This document shows positions 28,061-36,825 of a stretch of DNA of 64,000 nt, piece by piece (positions within the stretch are counted from its first letter, which is position 1; the number at the start of each line of letters is the position of its first letter). A model generated the notes under the pieces. It was given only the letters and a program-made list of their open reading frames with translations. It searched no databases and was not told where the DNA came from. A program made the position numbers and the translations under genes. The stretch is from contig JAUIAY010000002.1 in the NCBI GenBank assembly GCA_030425285.1, forward strand, positions 62,001 through 126,000, in the 5' to 3' direction. This DNA comes from Bacteroidia bacterium. GTDB taxonomy: Bacteria > Bacteroidota > Bacteroidia > Flavobacteriales > Flavobacteriaceae.

Positions 28061-29916
28061 GAAGCTTCGTCTACTAAATCCAGTTCAACTTTTAGATTAT
28101 TGATAATGAACTCCTGTCTGTCTGGTGTGTTTTTACCCATGTAGAATGACAACAACTCTTCAATGGACATCTCTTCATCTAACATCACAGGGTCAAGACG
28201 GATATCTTCGCCTATAAAATGCTTAAACTCATCTGGAGATATTTCACCCAATCCTTTAAATCGGGTGATTTCTGGTTTAGGCTTTAACTCATCTATGGCA
28301 TTAACACGTTCTTCGTCGGTGTAACAATAAATAGTTTTCTTTTTGTTACGGACTCTAAACAAAGGCGTTTGTAAAATGTATAAATGCCCTTCTTTTATTA
28401 ACTCTGGGAAGAACTGCAAGAAGAAGGTAATCAACAGGAGTCGAATGTGCATACCATCCACATCGGCATCGGTAGCGATAACAACGTTGTTGTAACGCAA
28501 ATCTTCCAAAGATTCTTCAATGTTTAATGCGGCTTGCAATAAATTGAACTCTTCATTTTCATACACAATTTTCTTGCTCAACCCGTAACAGTTTAAAGGC
28601 TTTCCTTTTAAACTAAATACCGCTTGCGTGTTCACATCGCGAGACTTGGTGATACTACCAGAAGCCGAATCACCCTCGGTGATGAACAAGGTAGTTTCGA
28701 GATTGCGTTCGTTTTTGGTATCGCCAAAATGCACACGGCAATCTCTTAATTTTTTATTGTGAAGGCTGGCTTTTTTAGCTCTGTCTTTTGCTAACTTTCT
28801 AATACCTGATAATTCCTTACGCTCACGTTCAGCTTGTAAAATTTTACGCTGAATCTTTTCTGCGGTATCTGGGTTTTTGTGTAGATAGTTATCTAGGTAT
28901 GTTTTTACAAAATCGTTTATGTAGGTACGCACCGTTGGTAAATCGCCACCCATATCGGTGGAACCTAACTTGGTTTTGGTCTGACTTTCAAAAACGGGTT
29001 CCATCACTTTAATGGAAACAGCTGCAACTACCGATTTACGAACATCAGACGCATCGTAATTCTTTCCGTAGAATTCACGAATGGTTTTTACCAAAGCTTC
29101 ACGAAAGGCTGCTAAATGCGTACCTCCTTGTGTGGTGTTCTGACCATTTACAAAGGAATGATACTCTTCAGAATACTGTGTTTTACTGTGTGTTAGAGCT
29201 ACTTCAATATCGTCACCCTTTAAATGCACAATAGGATACAGCAAATCGGTTTCCTTGATGTTTTCACTCAATAAATCCTTCAGACCGTTTTCACTGTAAT
29301 ACTTTTCACCATTGAACACAATAGTCAAACCTGGGTTCAAATACACATAGTTCTTGAGCATTTTTACGACATACTCACTACGGTATTTGTAGTTTTTAAA
29401 GATGCTATCATCTGGAACAAAAGATACCTTGGTTCCTTTTCTTCTGGATGTATCTTCCAACAGTTCTTCGTTAGTCAGATTCCCTTGTTCAAATTCCGCA
29501 GAAGCTGATTTGTTGTCTCTTGTTGATTCTACTCTAAAATAACTGGAAAGGGCATTCACCGCTTTGGTACCAACACCGTTAAGCCCAACTGACTTTTTAA
29601 AAGCCTTACTGTCGTACTTACCACCCGTGTTCATTTTAGACACCACATCTACAACCTTCCCTAAAGGAATACCACGACCATAATCACGAACGGTGACTTT
29701 GTTGCCATGTACTGAAATCTCAATGGTCTTCCCTGCTCCCATCACGTATTCGTCAATGGAGTTGTCCAGAACCTCTTTTAGAAGAATGTAAATACCATCA
29801 TCAGCCGAAGAGCCATCACCCAGTTTCCCGATATACATACCGGGACGCATACGGATGTGTTCCTTCCAGTCGAGTGAGCGTATATTTTCTTCAGTATATT
29901 TGGTTTCTTGGGCCAT
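28057..29916 (-). CDS. parE: DNA topoisomerase IV subunit B
   Basis: 619 aa, the ParE length (no GyrB insertion). The GHKL ATPase has [20 protein letters not shown] and [13 protein letters not shown]. The TOPRIM domain has TEGDSASGS and DADVDGMHI, the Mg-binding Asp residues. It supplies ATP-driven strand passage to ParC. First gene of the parE-X-parC operon. Confidence 0.97.
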   Translation of the reverse strand: MAQETKYTEENIRSLDWKEHIRMRPGMYIGKLGDGSSADDGIYILLKEVLDNSIDEYVMGAGKTIEISVHGNKVTVRDYGRGIPLGKVVDVVSKMNTGGKYDSKAFKKSVGLNGVGTKAVNALSSYFRVESTRDNKSASAEFEQGNLTNEELLEDTSRRKGTKVSFVPDDSIFKNYKYRSEYVVKMLKNYVYLNPGLTIVFNGEKYYSENGLKDLLSENIKETDLLYPIVHLKGDDIEVALTHSKTQYSEEYHSFVNGQNTTQGGTHLAAFREALVKTIREFYGKNYDASDVRKSVVAAVSIKVMEPVFESQTKTKLGSTDMGGDLPTVRTYINDFVKTYLDNYLHKNPDTAEKIQRKILQAERERKELSGIRKLAKDRAKKASLHNKKLRDCRVHFGDTKNERNLETTLFITEGDSASGSITKSRDVNTQAVFSLKGKPLNCYGLSKKIVYENEEFNLLQAALNIEESLEDLRYNNVVIATDADVDGMHIRLLLITFFLQFFPELIKEGHLYILQTPLFRVRNKKKTIYCYTDEERVNAIDELKPKPEITRFKGLGEISPDEFKHFIGEDIRLDPVMLDEEMSIEELLSFYMGKNTPDRQEFIINNLKVELDLVDEAS

Positions 29917-30068
29917 TGTGATGCAGATTTTTTTGAGACGTTGCTAATATACATTTTCACTTTAAAAAATGAAACCGCAAAACCGTAAAGTAATTAACAA
30001 TGAAAGCTAGAGTTTTGTTGACAAAATCACTTTTCAATTAAAAATATTGAAGCAATAATTCTTTTTCA

Positions 30069-30374
30069 TTAAAAAAGTGAAAAACCATCAATAGAGCGAA
30101 CCATATTAATGATGAAATGAAAAAAAAACTTTACAGTAATGTCAAAAACAATTTTTAAGAATAGATGAATAAAAAATGTATTCAAAAAAAAGACAAACGA
30201 TAAATCAAATAAAGGGTCATCTCCGAAAATTAATTCGACGAAATACTGCAAAATAAGTGTTGGAAACATAAAAATACAAGCCAAAAACAAAGACCCAATA
30301 ACTGGAGCTTTGTTGGCTTCATTTAAATTTTTAATCCATGAAATCTTACTTGATTTAACGGTAGTAATTAGCAT
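30069..30374 (-). CDS. Small membrane protein, hypothetical
   Basis: 101 aa with two or three hydrophobic segments (about 26-45, 58-75 and 80-95), rich in Phe and Ile. It begins 6 bases after the ychF stop on the same strand, so it could be read from the ychF transcript. No family recognised, and the AT-rich composition makes a chance frame possible. Confidence 0.45.
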   Translation of the reverse strand: MLITTVKSSKISWIKNLNEANKAPVIGSLFLACIFMFPTLILQYFVELIFGDDPLFDLSFVFFLNTFFIHLFLKIVFDITVKFFFHFIINMVRSIDGFSLF

Positions 30375-30380
30375 ATTTTG

Positions 30381-31475
30381 CTACACGTTAAACAGAAAAT
30401 GCATCACATCGCCATCTTTTGTGATGTAATTTTTTCCTTCTACGCGCATTTTACCCGCTTCTTTTACTTTGCTCTCGCTACCGTATTGTACGTAATCATT
30501 ATAGGCAATCACTTCGGCACGAATAAAGCCTTTTTCAAAATCGGTGTGGATAACGCCTGCTGCCTGTGGTGCTGTGGCTCCCACATCAACCGTCCAGGCG
30601 CGGACTTCCTTCACACCTGCCGTGAAATAGGTTTGCTGATTCAATAGTTTATAGGCACCACGTATCAATTTGGCTGAACCAGGTTCATCTAATCCAATAT
30701 CGGCTAAAAACATTTGGCGCTCTTCGTAATCGTCCAATTCATTAATATCGGCTTCAGTACCAACGGCCAACACCAATACTTCAGCTTGCTCGTCCTTAAC
30801 GGCTTCGCGAACGGTTTCTACATAGCTGTTGCCAGACACGGCCGAACCTTCGTCTACATTACACACGTACATAACGGGCTTATCGGTGATGAACTGTGCT
30901 GGTTTTACAAAGTCTCTATCATCATCTTCTGAAAACTCTAATGAACGAACCGATTTCCCTGCTTCTAAACCTGCTTTAATTTGTAACAACACCGCTTCTT
31001 CCTTTTGGGCATCTTTATTGCCTGTTTTGGCAGCACGTTTTACCTTGTCTAATTTCTTATCTACGGTTTCCAAGTCCTTTAACTGCAATTCCATATCAAT
31101 GGTTTCTTTGTCGCGTATCGGGTTTACGCTACCATCTACATGCACAATATTGTCGTTATCAAAGCAACGCAACACGTGTAGAATGGCATCGGTTTCGCGG
31201 ATGTTTGCCAAGAACTGGTTGCCCAGCCCCTCGCCTTTGCTGGCACCTTTTACCAAACCGGCAATATCAACAATCTCTACGGTTGCAGGAATTACACGCT
31301 CTGGTTTTACCAGTTCTTCAAGTTTTTGAAGTCTGGGGTCTGGTACGTTTACCACACCAATATTAGGCTCAATGGTACAAAACGGAAAGTTGGCACTTTG
31401 CGCTTTGGCATTGCTTAAACAATTGAACAATGTGGACTTTCCCACGTTTGGTAACCCGACAATACCTGCTTTCAT
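30381..31475 (-). CDS. ychF: Redox-regulated ATPase YchF
   Basis: 364 aa, standard length. P-loop [12 protein letters not shown] near residue 7, switch region [21 protein letters not shown], and a C-terminal TGS domain ([30 protein letters not shown]). YchF binds the ribosome and prefers ATP over GTP. The start lies 6 bases from a GNRA-type hairpin in the leader. Confidence 0.97.
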   Translation of the reverse strand: MKAGIVGLPNVGKSTLFNCLSNAKAQSANFPFCTIEPNIGVVNVPDPRLQKLEELVKPERVIPATVEIVDIAGLVKGASKGEGLGNQFLANIRETDAILHVLRCFDNDNIVHVDGSVNPIRDKETIDMELQLKDLETVDKKLDKVKRAAKTGNKDAQKEEAVLLQIKAGLEAGKSVRSLEFSEDDDRDFVKPAQFITDKPVMYVCNVDEGSAVSGNSYVETVREAVKDEQAEVLVLAVGTEADINELDDYEERQMFLADIGLDEPGSAKLIRGAYKLLNQQTYFTAGVKEVRAWTVDVGATAPQAAGVIHTDFEKGFIRAEVIAYNDYVQYGSESKVKEAGKMRVEGKNYITKDGDVMHFLFNV

Positions 31476-31481
31476 ATCTAT

Positions 31482-31499
31482 TTCCCGTGAAAACGGGAA
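31482..31499. repeat. Hairpin in the ychF leader
   Basis: TTCCCGT and ACGGGAA pair perfectly around GAAA, 6 bases before the ychF start codon as read on minus. On plus it is followed by a T-run. A second, weaker CCCG/CGGG hairpin lies at 31522-31539. Confidence 0.75.
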
Positions 31500-31550
31500 T
31501 CTTTTTTAATTAAACATCATATCCCGATAAATAACGGGAATTTTTAGAGA

Positions 31551-31575
31551 CCTTTCGACTACGCTCAAGGTGACA
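31551..31575. repeat. Dispersed repeat, TCGACT-type copy
   Basis: CGACTACGCTCAAGGTGACA resembles the units beside the GIY-YIG gene (shared skeleton CGACT-CG-TC-A--TGACA). Two more degenerate copies lie at 31800-31823 and 31824-31845. Confidence 0.65.
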
Positions 31576-31841
31576 AGTAAACGACTACATCATGCGTTTA
31601 ACAGGGTGCAAATATAATTATAGTTAACGTTAGTGGAAACAAAAAGTTTAGTTTTCTGTGGGGTGGTGAAGACCGAAGACGGGAGACGGGAGTGTGTTGA
31701 TTTGTTTATTGGTTTATGACGGGAGACTGATGATGAAGACGGAAGTAATATGTTTGTTTGCTTGTTGACTGTGAGATGCTGAATCACGTTTCGAGAGCAT
31801 TTCGACAGGCTCAATGTGACACCTCAACGTCCGTTCAGCAT

Positions 31842-31876
31842 GACAAGTTTGTGGTTATCGGGATAGTTGATTGTGT
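31842..31876. repeat. 34-bp diverged direct repeat, downstream copy
   Basis: The core GTGGTTATCGGGATAG recurs at 32491-32524 as GTGGTTATCAGGATAG, about 80% identical over 34 bases. The two copies bracket the NTF2-like gene in the same orientation. Confidence 0.6.
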
Positions 31877-31889
31877 GTTCTTGCTAGTT

Positions 31890-32372
31890 TTAGTGTTTAT
31901 TAGTTTCAATACTGCGTGCATCAGAAATTAAGTGCCCAACAATTTCCCAATTATCTTTTTTATAAAATAGCCTATGATGTGTAGTTTGGCGTGCCCCTAG
32001 TTCTTCCCCATCACTTAATTTTTGTCCTTTTCTTTCTATTGTAGAAATAACGAGTATGGTGTTTTGCGTGATAAACTTTAGTTTCATTGAAGTTTGTTCT
32101 GACTTACCTGCCATTACAAAATTCATTTTAAATACTCTTGACAAGTAGGATTCAATATTTTTTTTTCCAACCATACTAAATCCAAAAGCATTTGTGAAAT
32201 CGGCATCATTAGAATACCATTTTGCTGCTAAACTTGCATCTTTAATTTTCCAAGCTTGATTCCAGTCATCAATCTTTTTTGTGATTTCTAAACTGTCTTG
32301 TTGAGAAATGTTCTGCGAATTGATTGTGTTAAACCCTCCTAGCACAATTAATAAGATTACGATTTTTTTCAT
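31890..32372 (-). CDS. SnoaL/NTF2-like secreted protein
   Basis: 160 aa. Sec signal peptide (IVILLIVLGGFNTINS). The mature part is one NTF2-like alpha+beta barrel (KIDDWNQAWKIKDASLAAKWYSNDADFTNAFGF), as in SgcJ/SnoaL-type proteins, ending LFYKKDNWEIVGHLISDAR. These may be small-molecule enzymes or binding proteins; the function is unknown. It is flanked by a diverged direct repeat and is the first gene unit of the accessory region. Confidence 0.8.
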   Translation of the reverse strand: MKKIVILLIVLGGFNTINSQNISQQDSLEITKKIDDWNQAWKIKDASLAAKWYSNDADFTNAFGFSMVGKKNIESYLSRVFKMNFVMAGKSEQTSMKLKFITQNTILVISTIERKGQKLSDGEELGARQTTHHRLFYKKDNWEIVGHLISDARSIETNKH

Positions 32373-32524
32373 AAGAGTTACTTTTAAATTGCTTACAACG
32401 TTTAGATAAACACCATTGTGTTTACTCCACTAAAGTTAGTTAAATAATTGGAAACCAGTATTGTTTAGCAGTTTAAAACAAATTAAGCACGACAAATGGG
32501 TGGTTATCAGGATAGGTGATTTGG

Positions 32525-33301
32525 TTATTTTTTGTTTACATTCAGCTCCTCGTCTATTCTTTTTATGACTGCGTCTATTTTTTGGATGGTGTTTACTTCT
32601 TCATTGACTTTTAAGCTTCGGGTAAATAGAATGACCTGTAGGGTTTTTAGGAGGTCGTTATCATTTAAAAACTGCTCATAGTTTTTTACTTTTAATTTGT
32701 AGACCATGATAGTATCGGTGTGTTTAAAGCTTAAGTGCATGGTGTCGGCAGTATCGGCAAATAGATATTTGTCCTGAAACGGATATAGGCTATTTCTAAA
32801 ATCGAAATTGGTGTTTTTCATTTCCAGTTCATTTTCCAAGCGTTTGAGGTCCAGTTGAAATAGATTGGTGATGGCAATGCGCAGGCTGTCATTAGACAAG
32901 GTGTTCAAGCCCATGTTCTTTAGGTTTTCAAAGGCACTTGTTTTGGGGATTATCTGAAAGTCGTCACTGGCATCTGTAAATAATTTATAAACGGTATCGG
33001 AGTATGGCTTTTTATCATGAATATGAAATATTAATTTTTGATTTGATTTTAGTACTTCTTTATGCTTTGCAATGGTTTCTTCAATATCAGTTTTGGTTTG
33101 TAGTAAGTCGTTTTTTAGTTCGTTGTAAATTTGTGCTTCTCTGATTTTTACTTTTCGGTTTTCGTTCCAGTTGTTGATTTGTAGGGCAATTAGAATACCG
33201 ATAACTACTAGAATGATTTCGCCAATGGCATATTTTAGGTACTTGCCTGTTTTGTTTTCACTCATAAGGTTGTAACGTATGTGTCTGAAAAACTTAATCA
33301 T
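32525..33301 (-). CDS. DUF6090 family protein, array copy 1
   Basis: 258 aa. It carries the array's common N-terminal module, MIKFFRHIRYNLMSENK followed by a conserved KYLKYAIGEI and a membrane segment (about 28-45, ending QINNWNENR). The basic N-terminus predicts N-in topology, with about 210 mostly helical residues outside the membrane. The C-terminal part is not visibly similar to the other copies. Its start is one base after the GIY-YIG stop, so it may be read from that transcript. Function unknown. Confidence 0.85.
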   Translation of the reverse strand: MIKFFRHIRYNLMSENKTGKYLKYAIGEIILVVIGILIALQINNWNENRKVKIREAQIYNELKNDLLQTKTDIEETIAKHKEVLKSNQKLIFHIHDKKPYSDTVYKLFTDASDDFQIIPKTSAFENLKNMGLNTLSNDSLRIAITNLFQLDLKRLENELEMKNTNFDFRNSLYPFQDKYLFADTADTMHLSFKHTDTIMVYKLKVKNYEQFLNDNDLLKTLQVILFTRSLKVNEEVNTIQKIDAVIKRIDEELNVNKK

Positions 33302-33302
33302 A

Positions 33303-33656
33303 TTAACAGTGTTTGTCAGGTCGAGCGGAGTCGAGACCTATTTTGCTATTTAAGTATTTAGAATGTGTTTCATTTCGGCATTGTGCTAATAATTGTAATA
33401 AATCGTACTCTTTATTTGCTAAAGCCAATTTCTTTTTTGCGCTCCATTTTTTAATTTTCTTTTCAAAAAAGATAGCTTGCTCAACATCATTGAACTCTTG
33501 ATTAAAAATGAGCTTTAAAGGCCTCCTTTTATATGTAAAGCATGTTTTGTTTAAGCCCTTATTGTGTTCTTCCATTCGTCTTGATAAATTATTGGTGATT
33601 CCAGTGTATGTTAATCCATCAGAACAAAGCAGTATATAAACATAGTATAATTTCAT
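33303..33656 (-). CDS. GIY-YIG nuclease-domain protein bracketed by inverted repeats
   Basis: 117 aa. A single GIY-YIG domain: YVYIL and YTGITNNLSRRMEEHN (residues about 5-32), then the catalytic-type Glu in DVEQAIFFEKKIKKWSAKKK. This matches the small UPF0213-like GIY-YIG family. The last 11 residues (GLDSARPDKHC) are encoded by a 26-bp repeat, whose perfect inverted copy lies just upstream of the start. The gene splits the DUF6090 array. Nuclease activity is inferred from motifs; a role in moving the repeats is a hypothesis. Confidence 0.88.
   Translation of the reverse strand: MKLYYVYILLCSDGLTYTGITNNLSRRMEEHNKGLNKTCFTYKRRPLKLIFNQEFNDVEQAIFFEKKIKKWSAKKKLALANKEYDLLQLLAQCRNETHSKYLNSKIGLDSARPDKHC
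33314..33339. repeat. 26-bp inverted repeat, left arm (inside the GIY-YIG 3' end)
   Basis: The core GGTCGAGCGGAGTCGAGACC is the exact reverse complement of 33675-33700 over all 26 bases, with no extension. It encodes the final residues of the GIY-YIG frame. Confidence 0.95.
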
Positions 33657-33778
33657 TGTGTAGTTTTATTATTGAGGTCTCGACTCCGCTCGACCTGACA
33701 TTCCCCGACTGCGTTCGACCTGACATTCCTCGACTCCGCTCGACATGACCGTTTTGTATTTCTAAAGAATTTTATCAT
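33653..33778 (-). pseudogene. Truncated DUF6090 start fused to repeat DNA (41-codon frame)
   Basis: It starts ATG and encodes MIKFFRN, the first seven residues of the DUF6090 family, then runs without interruption through the repeat units. It stops at a TGA that overlaps the GIY-YIG start (ATGA). It is either a remnant of a gene broken by the repeat element or a leader coupled to the nuclease gene. The overlap itself is partly automatic, because ATGA offers a stop in that frame. Confidence 0.6.
33675..33749. repeat. Right arm of the 26-bp inverted repeat plus two more tandem units
   Basis: Three head-to-tail units with a period of about 25 bases: 33675-33700 (exact partner of the left arm), 33701-33725 and 33726-33749. 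Each contains CGACT-CG-TCGAC-TGAC; units 2 and 3 differ from unit 1 by a few bases. Confidence 0.9.
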
Positions 33779-33785
33779 GGGTTGG

Positions 33786-34511
33786 TTAGTTTATTATTTC
33801 CGATTCTATTAGAACAGCGATGTTATTAAGAAATTTCAACAATTCATTCTCTTCATCTAAACCTTCTTGCCTTACTACTGTAATGAAATTCACCCACCAA
33901 ATAAATTCAGGATTTTGAAATGATTCTTTATTAGCTGAAGAGACTTTTTTGTTATAAATAATGGCTCTTTTTGAAGCTATCATTGGCCAATAATATTCGG
34001 ATCTAATTTTTTCTATAACCTGTGTAGATTCTTTTGCATCAATAATAGATTCGTTAATTGAAGATAACATATACCTTATTTCCTTATTCTGAATGAGATT
34101 GATTCTTCCTGAATTTATTACGGAATTCAAAATGCCCAGTTTGGGGTCATAGGTATAGTTATAGTTCATGCTTATTAAAATGGAATTCAAACTATCGTTT
34201 GATATGCTTTTTAGTTTACTGGAATCAATTATCATAGACATTATTTCATTGCCTGCAGCCAACGATTTTTTATGCTCGTCTATTATCATTTCTAATTCCT
34301 TGATGTTAGATTTTATCTCGTTGTTTAAATCAAATAAGACCTCTTGTTCAGAAAGGGTATCAACCCGCTGTTTGTTCCAGTTACTAACTTGTAAAGCAAT
34401 TAAAATCCCTATAACAACAAGAAAAATTTCGCCAATGGCATATTTTAGGTACTTGCCTGTTTTGTTTTCACTCATAAGGTTGTAACGTATGTGTCTGAAG
34501 AATTTAATCAT
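33786..34511 (-). CDS. DUF6090 family protein, array copy 2
   Basis: 241 aa. The N-terminal module (MIKFFRHIRYNLMSENK) is identical to copy 1 for 29 residues, and a 74-base stretch (34426-34499) is identical in DNA to copy 1 (33216-33289). The membrane segment is about 28-45, then an alpha-helical exterior domain with no visible similarity to copy 1. It starts 2 bases after the end of copy 3, so it is likely cotranscribed. Function unknown. Confidence 0.85.
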   Translation of the reverse strand: MIKFFRHIRYNLMSENKTGKYLKYAIGEIFLVVIGILIALQVSNWNKQRVDTLSEQEVLFDLNNEIKSNIKELEMIIDEHKKSLAAGNEIMSMIIDSSKLKSISNDSLNSILISMNYNYTYDPKLGILNSVINSGRINLIQNKEIRYMLSSINESIIDAKESTQVIEKIRSEYYWPMIASKRAIIYNKKVSSANKESFQNPEFIWWVNFITVVRQEGLDEENELLKFLNNIAVLIESEIIN

Positions 34512-34513
34512 GC

Positions 34514-35257
34514 TTATGATTTTAGATTATTATCAATTAAATCTAGTAAATGTTTTATTTCTTCAGTAGTAGTATCTAAAAGTTCATTTTGACCATCCAT
34601 ATTTGCAATCATAATTAGAAGATGAGAATAAACTTGCGAATCACCATGTATGTTAGTCTCTGAAATATCGGGTAAATGAGAATCGTGTTTCGTCAATTCT
34701 TTTACAAATTGTCTGCTGGTTATTTTAGGCATGATAAAATCTACAAATTTGCGCGTTTGCTCTTTAATACGCTCTTGGGTACTATTCTCAAAATCTCTTT
34801 TATAGTATAGTGAAAGGTTTTTTCTTAACTCCATATTAGTAATAAGGTCAATATTTTCTGAAGCTATCATATTTTCAAAAGCAATATTGTTAGGTTCAAA
34901 AACATTAAATTCAGCCATTACATACATATAATCAGTAATTACAGGTATATACTTTTCAGGGTTAGAAGACTGTTCTAATACTATATAGGTTGTGTCTATG
35001 TAAAAAGCTTTTTCAGCATTAAATTCTTTTACTTCTTTTATGCTTTCTAAATCATTGTTTAAGCTAATTCTAATTTGTTTTAAATAGACCTGCTCTTTGG
35101 ACTTTAATAATCGCTTGGTATTCCAGTCATTTACCTGAAGTGCTAAAAGAATGCCAATCATTACTAGGATGATTTCGCCAATGGCGTATTTAAGGTATTT
35201 ACCCATTTTGTTTTGGTTGATTAGTGAGTGACGTAGATGACGGAAGAATTTAATCAT
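34514..35257 (-). CDS. DUF6090 family protein, array copy 3
   Basis: 247 aa. N-terminal variant MIKFFRHLRHSLINQNK, then the conserved KYLKYAIGEIILVMIGILL membrane region and VNDWNTKRLL. The exterior domain is long-helical (EQVYLKQIRISLNNDLESIKEVKEFNAEK). It is the most diverged N-terminus of the six. It lies 18 bases downstream of copy 4 and 2 bases upstream of copy 2, in one transcription unit. Confidence 0.85.
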   Translation of the reverse strand: MIKFFRHLRHSLINQNKMGKYLKYAIGEIILVMIGILLALQVNDWNTKRLLKSKEQVYLKQIRISLNNDLESIKEVKEFNAEKAFYIDTTYIVLEQSSNPEKYIPVITDYMYVMAEFNVFEPNNIAFENMIASENIDLITNMELRKNLSLYYKRDFENSTQERIKEQTRKFVDFIMPKITSRQFVKELTKHDSHLPDISETNIHGDSQVYSHLLIMIANMDGQNELLDTTTEEIKHLLDLIDNNLKS

Positions 35258-35275
35258 GGATTGGTTTTACTTTTG

Positions 35276-36040
35276 CTATTGACACTTTTTGGCTTTTAAT
35301 AGTTTTAAAGGTTCTTGCATTTCGGTTTTTAAATTAGACAAATGGTGTTTCTGTCTAATCAGCATACCTATAAACAAAACAAGATTGTCCTGAAACTTTA
35401 TAAATATGGGATTATTAGGATCATTTGTCCAATTATTTTTTGGTAAAAGGGCAATATGTTTTTCATCAAGCTCTCGCTTTAGATAATCAAGATCTTGAAA
35501 TCCAAATTCAGTCTTCAACTCAAAATCACTCATACCGTTAATAATGACATTCCTATTTTCTTGAAGTAGATTTAAAATGTTGTTCAAAAATGTACTATGC
35601 TGAATCAGTCTATTTTTTAGTTCTAAATCTGTTAATAGCTTTAATTGTCCAGAGGACGTGATCTCTTCAAAGGCAATATTGCTGGGTACAAAAACGTCCT
35701 GCCTTAAGGCCAATACAAATTTATCAAGTATGTCACTTCTGTTATTGGGTATGGTGTTTAAATCTAATAGCAACTCTTTAGCAAGCTTTATTTTGTTGCT
35801 TATCTGTTCAGAAGTTTCATCAATTAATTTTTCATTAAGTTCAAAATCATCTAAAATTCTACAGTAGTAGTCTGCTTCTGTTATCCTGTTTTTTCGGTTT
35901 TCATTCCAGTTGTTTATTTGTAAGGCAATTAGAATACCTATAACCACTAGAATGATTTCGCCAATGGCGTATTTTAGATATTTACCAGTTTTACCTTCTG
36001 ATAGTAAATTTTGTCTAATCTTTCTGAAGAATTTTATCAT
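35276..36040 (-). CDS. DUF6090 family protein, array copy 4
   Basis: 254 aa. The first 47 residues (starting MIKFFRKIRQNLLSEGK, membrane segment to QINNWNE) are identical to those of copy 5. The exterior helical domain (YYCRILDDFELNEKLIDETSE) differs from copy 5. It has no catalytic motif. It is 20 bases downstream of copy 5. Function unknown. Confidence 0.85.
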   Translation of the reverse strand: MIKFFRKIRQNLLSEGKTGKYLKYAIGEIILVVIGILIALQINNWNENRKNRITEADYYCRILDDFELNEKLIDETSEQISNKIKLAKELLLDLNTIPNNRSDILDKFVLALRQDVFVPSNIAFEEITSSGQLKLLTDLELKNRLIQHSTFLNNILNLLQENRNVIINGMSDFELKTEFGFQDLDYLKRELDEKHIALLPKNNWTNDPNNPIFIKFQDNLVLFIGMLIRQKHHLSNLKTEMQEPLKLLKAKKCQ

Positions 36041-36060
36041 GGAATAGTTGGTTATGCTTA

Positions 36061-36825
36061 TTAATATTGACTTTCATTTAGTTCAGTCTTTATCAACTGA
36101 ATAATAGATACTATTTCATTGTGAAGATTTTTTCTATATCCTAATGCTTCATTCGTCAGAACAGCTTTAATTCCCATTAAGTTGCGCACTTTTGGTTGTG
36201 CCATAATTTCGATATAGTCGTTTTGGGCACCTAATGAAATATTATAATCAGGCATTTTAAATTTTAAAAGTTGAAGAAAATTAACATTTTCCACGCATAT
36301 TTCATCAATCCTGATTTGATGAACATTCATCCTATCTTGTATTAACTTATCTAAATTATAAATATTAGCCTCTAAAATGCTTAATCGGTCTCGAATAGAA
36401 TCGTTTTGAACAATGGCAATTTTTCCTGCATTTTTTAAATCGGAGTACGTATTAATTACAGGGATTTTTATTTCGAAGTCCCAAAACGCTTTGTTAAAAT
36501 ATTCTATCGTTCTATCATTATTATTTAAGATTGTTTTTATGGAATCATTATGTAATACCGTTTGAATAACATCAAGATAACTTTGCTCACTTTTAATGTA
36601 TTGCGCTGAAAACGCTTTTGCAGAGTTTAAATCTTCCAGTAATACATTCAGAATTTCTTTTTCAACTTTTCTAGTTTGTCTAGTCTCATTCCAATTATTA
36701 ATCTGAAGGGCAATTAGAATACCAATAACCACCAGAATGATTTCGCCAATGGCATATTTTAGGTATTTACCTGTTTTACCTTCTGATAGTAAATTTTGTC
36801 TAATCTTTCTAAAGAATTTTATCAT
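36061..36825 (-). CDS. DUF6090 family protein, array copy 5
   Basis: 254 aa. The N-terminal module is identical to copy 4 for 47 residues, after which the sequences separate sharply (EKEILNVLLEDLNSAKAFSAQ). It overlaps copy 6 by 4 bases (ATGA), so the two are translationally coupled. One membrane segment near 28-45; the remainder is predicted outside the cytoplasm. Confidence 0.85.
   Translation of the reverse strand: MIKFFRKIRQNLLSEGKTGKYLKYAIGEIILVVIGILIALQINNWNETRQTRKVEKEILNVLLEDLNSAKAFSAQYIKSEQSYLDVIQTVLHNDSIKTILNNNDRTIEYFNKAFWDFEIKIPVINTYSDLKNAGKIAIVQNDSIRDRLSILEANIYNLDKLIQDRMNVHQIRIDEICVENVNFLQLLKFKMPDYNISLGAQNDYIEIMAQPKVRNLMGIKAVLTNEALGYRKNLHNEIVSIIQLIKTELNESQY

Larger units (their letters stand above)
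31476..31889. other. Gene-free, repeat-laden stretch upstream of ychF
   Basis: About 414 bases with no supported gene. It holds two CCCG/CGGG hairpins near ychF, three copies of a repeat of the type TCGACTnCG...TGACA, and purine-rich runs with several copies of GACGGGAG/GACGGAAG. A 74-codon frame crosses it but is made of repeat sequence. Confidence 0.7.

Noticed and set aside
31482-31507. Rho-independent terminator on plus
   Set aside because: Although a T-run follows the hairpin, no plus-strand gene lies upstream; I list it as a leader hairpin of ychF.
31590-31814. 74-codon minus-strand frame upstream of ychF
   Set aside because: It is built from the dispersed and purine-rich repeats, has low-complexity composition and no neighbour or promoter support.
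33675-33749. CRISPR array
   Set aside because: The 25-base units abut without spacers, are themselves palindromic-type repeats, and no cas gene is near.
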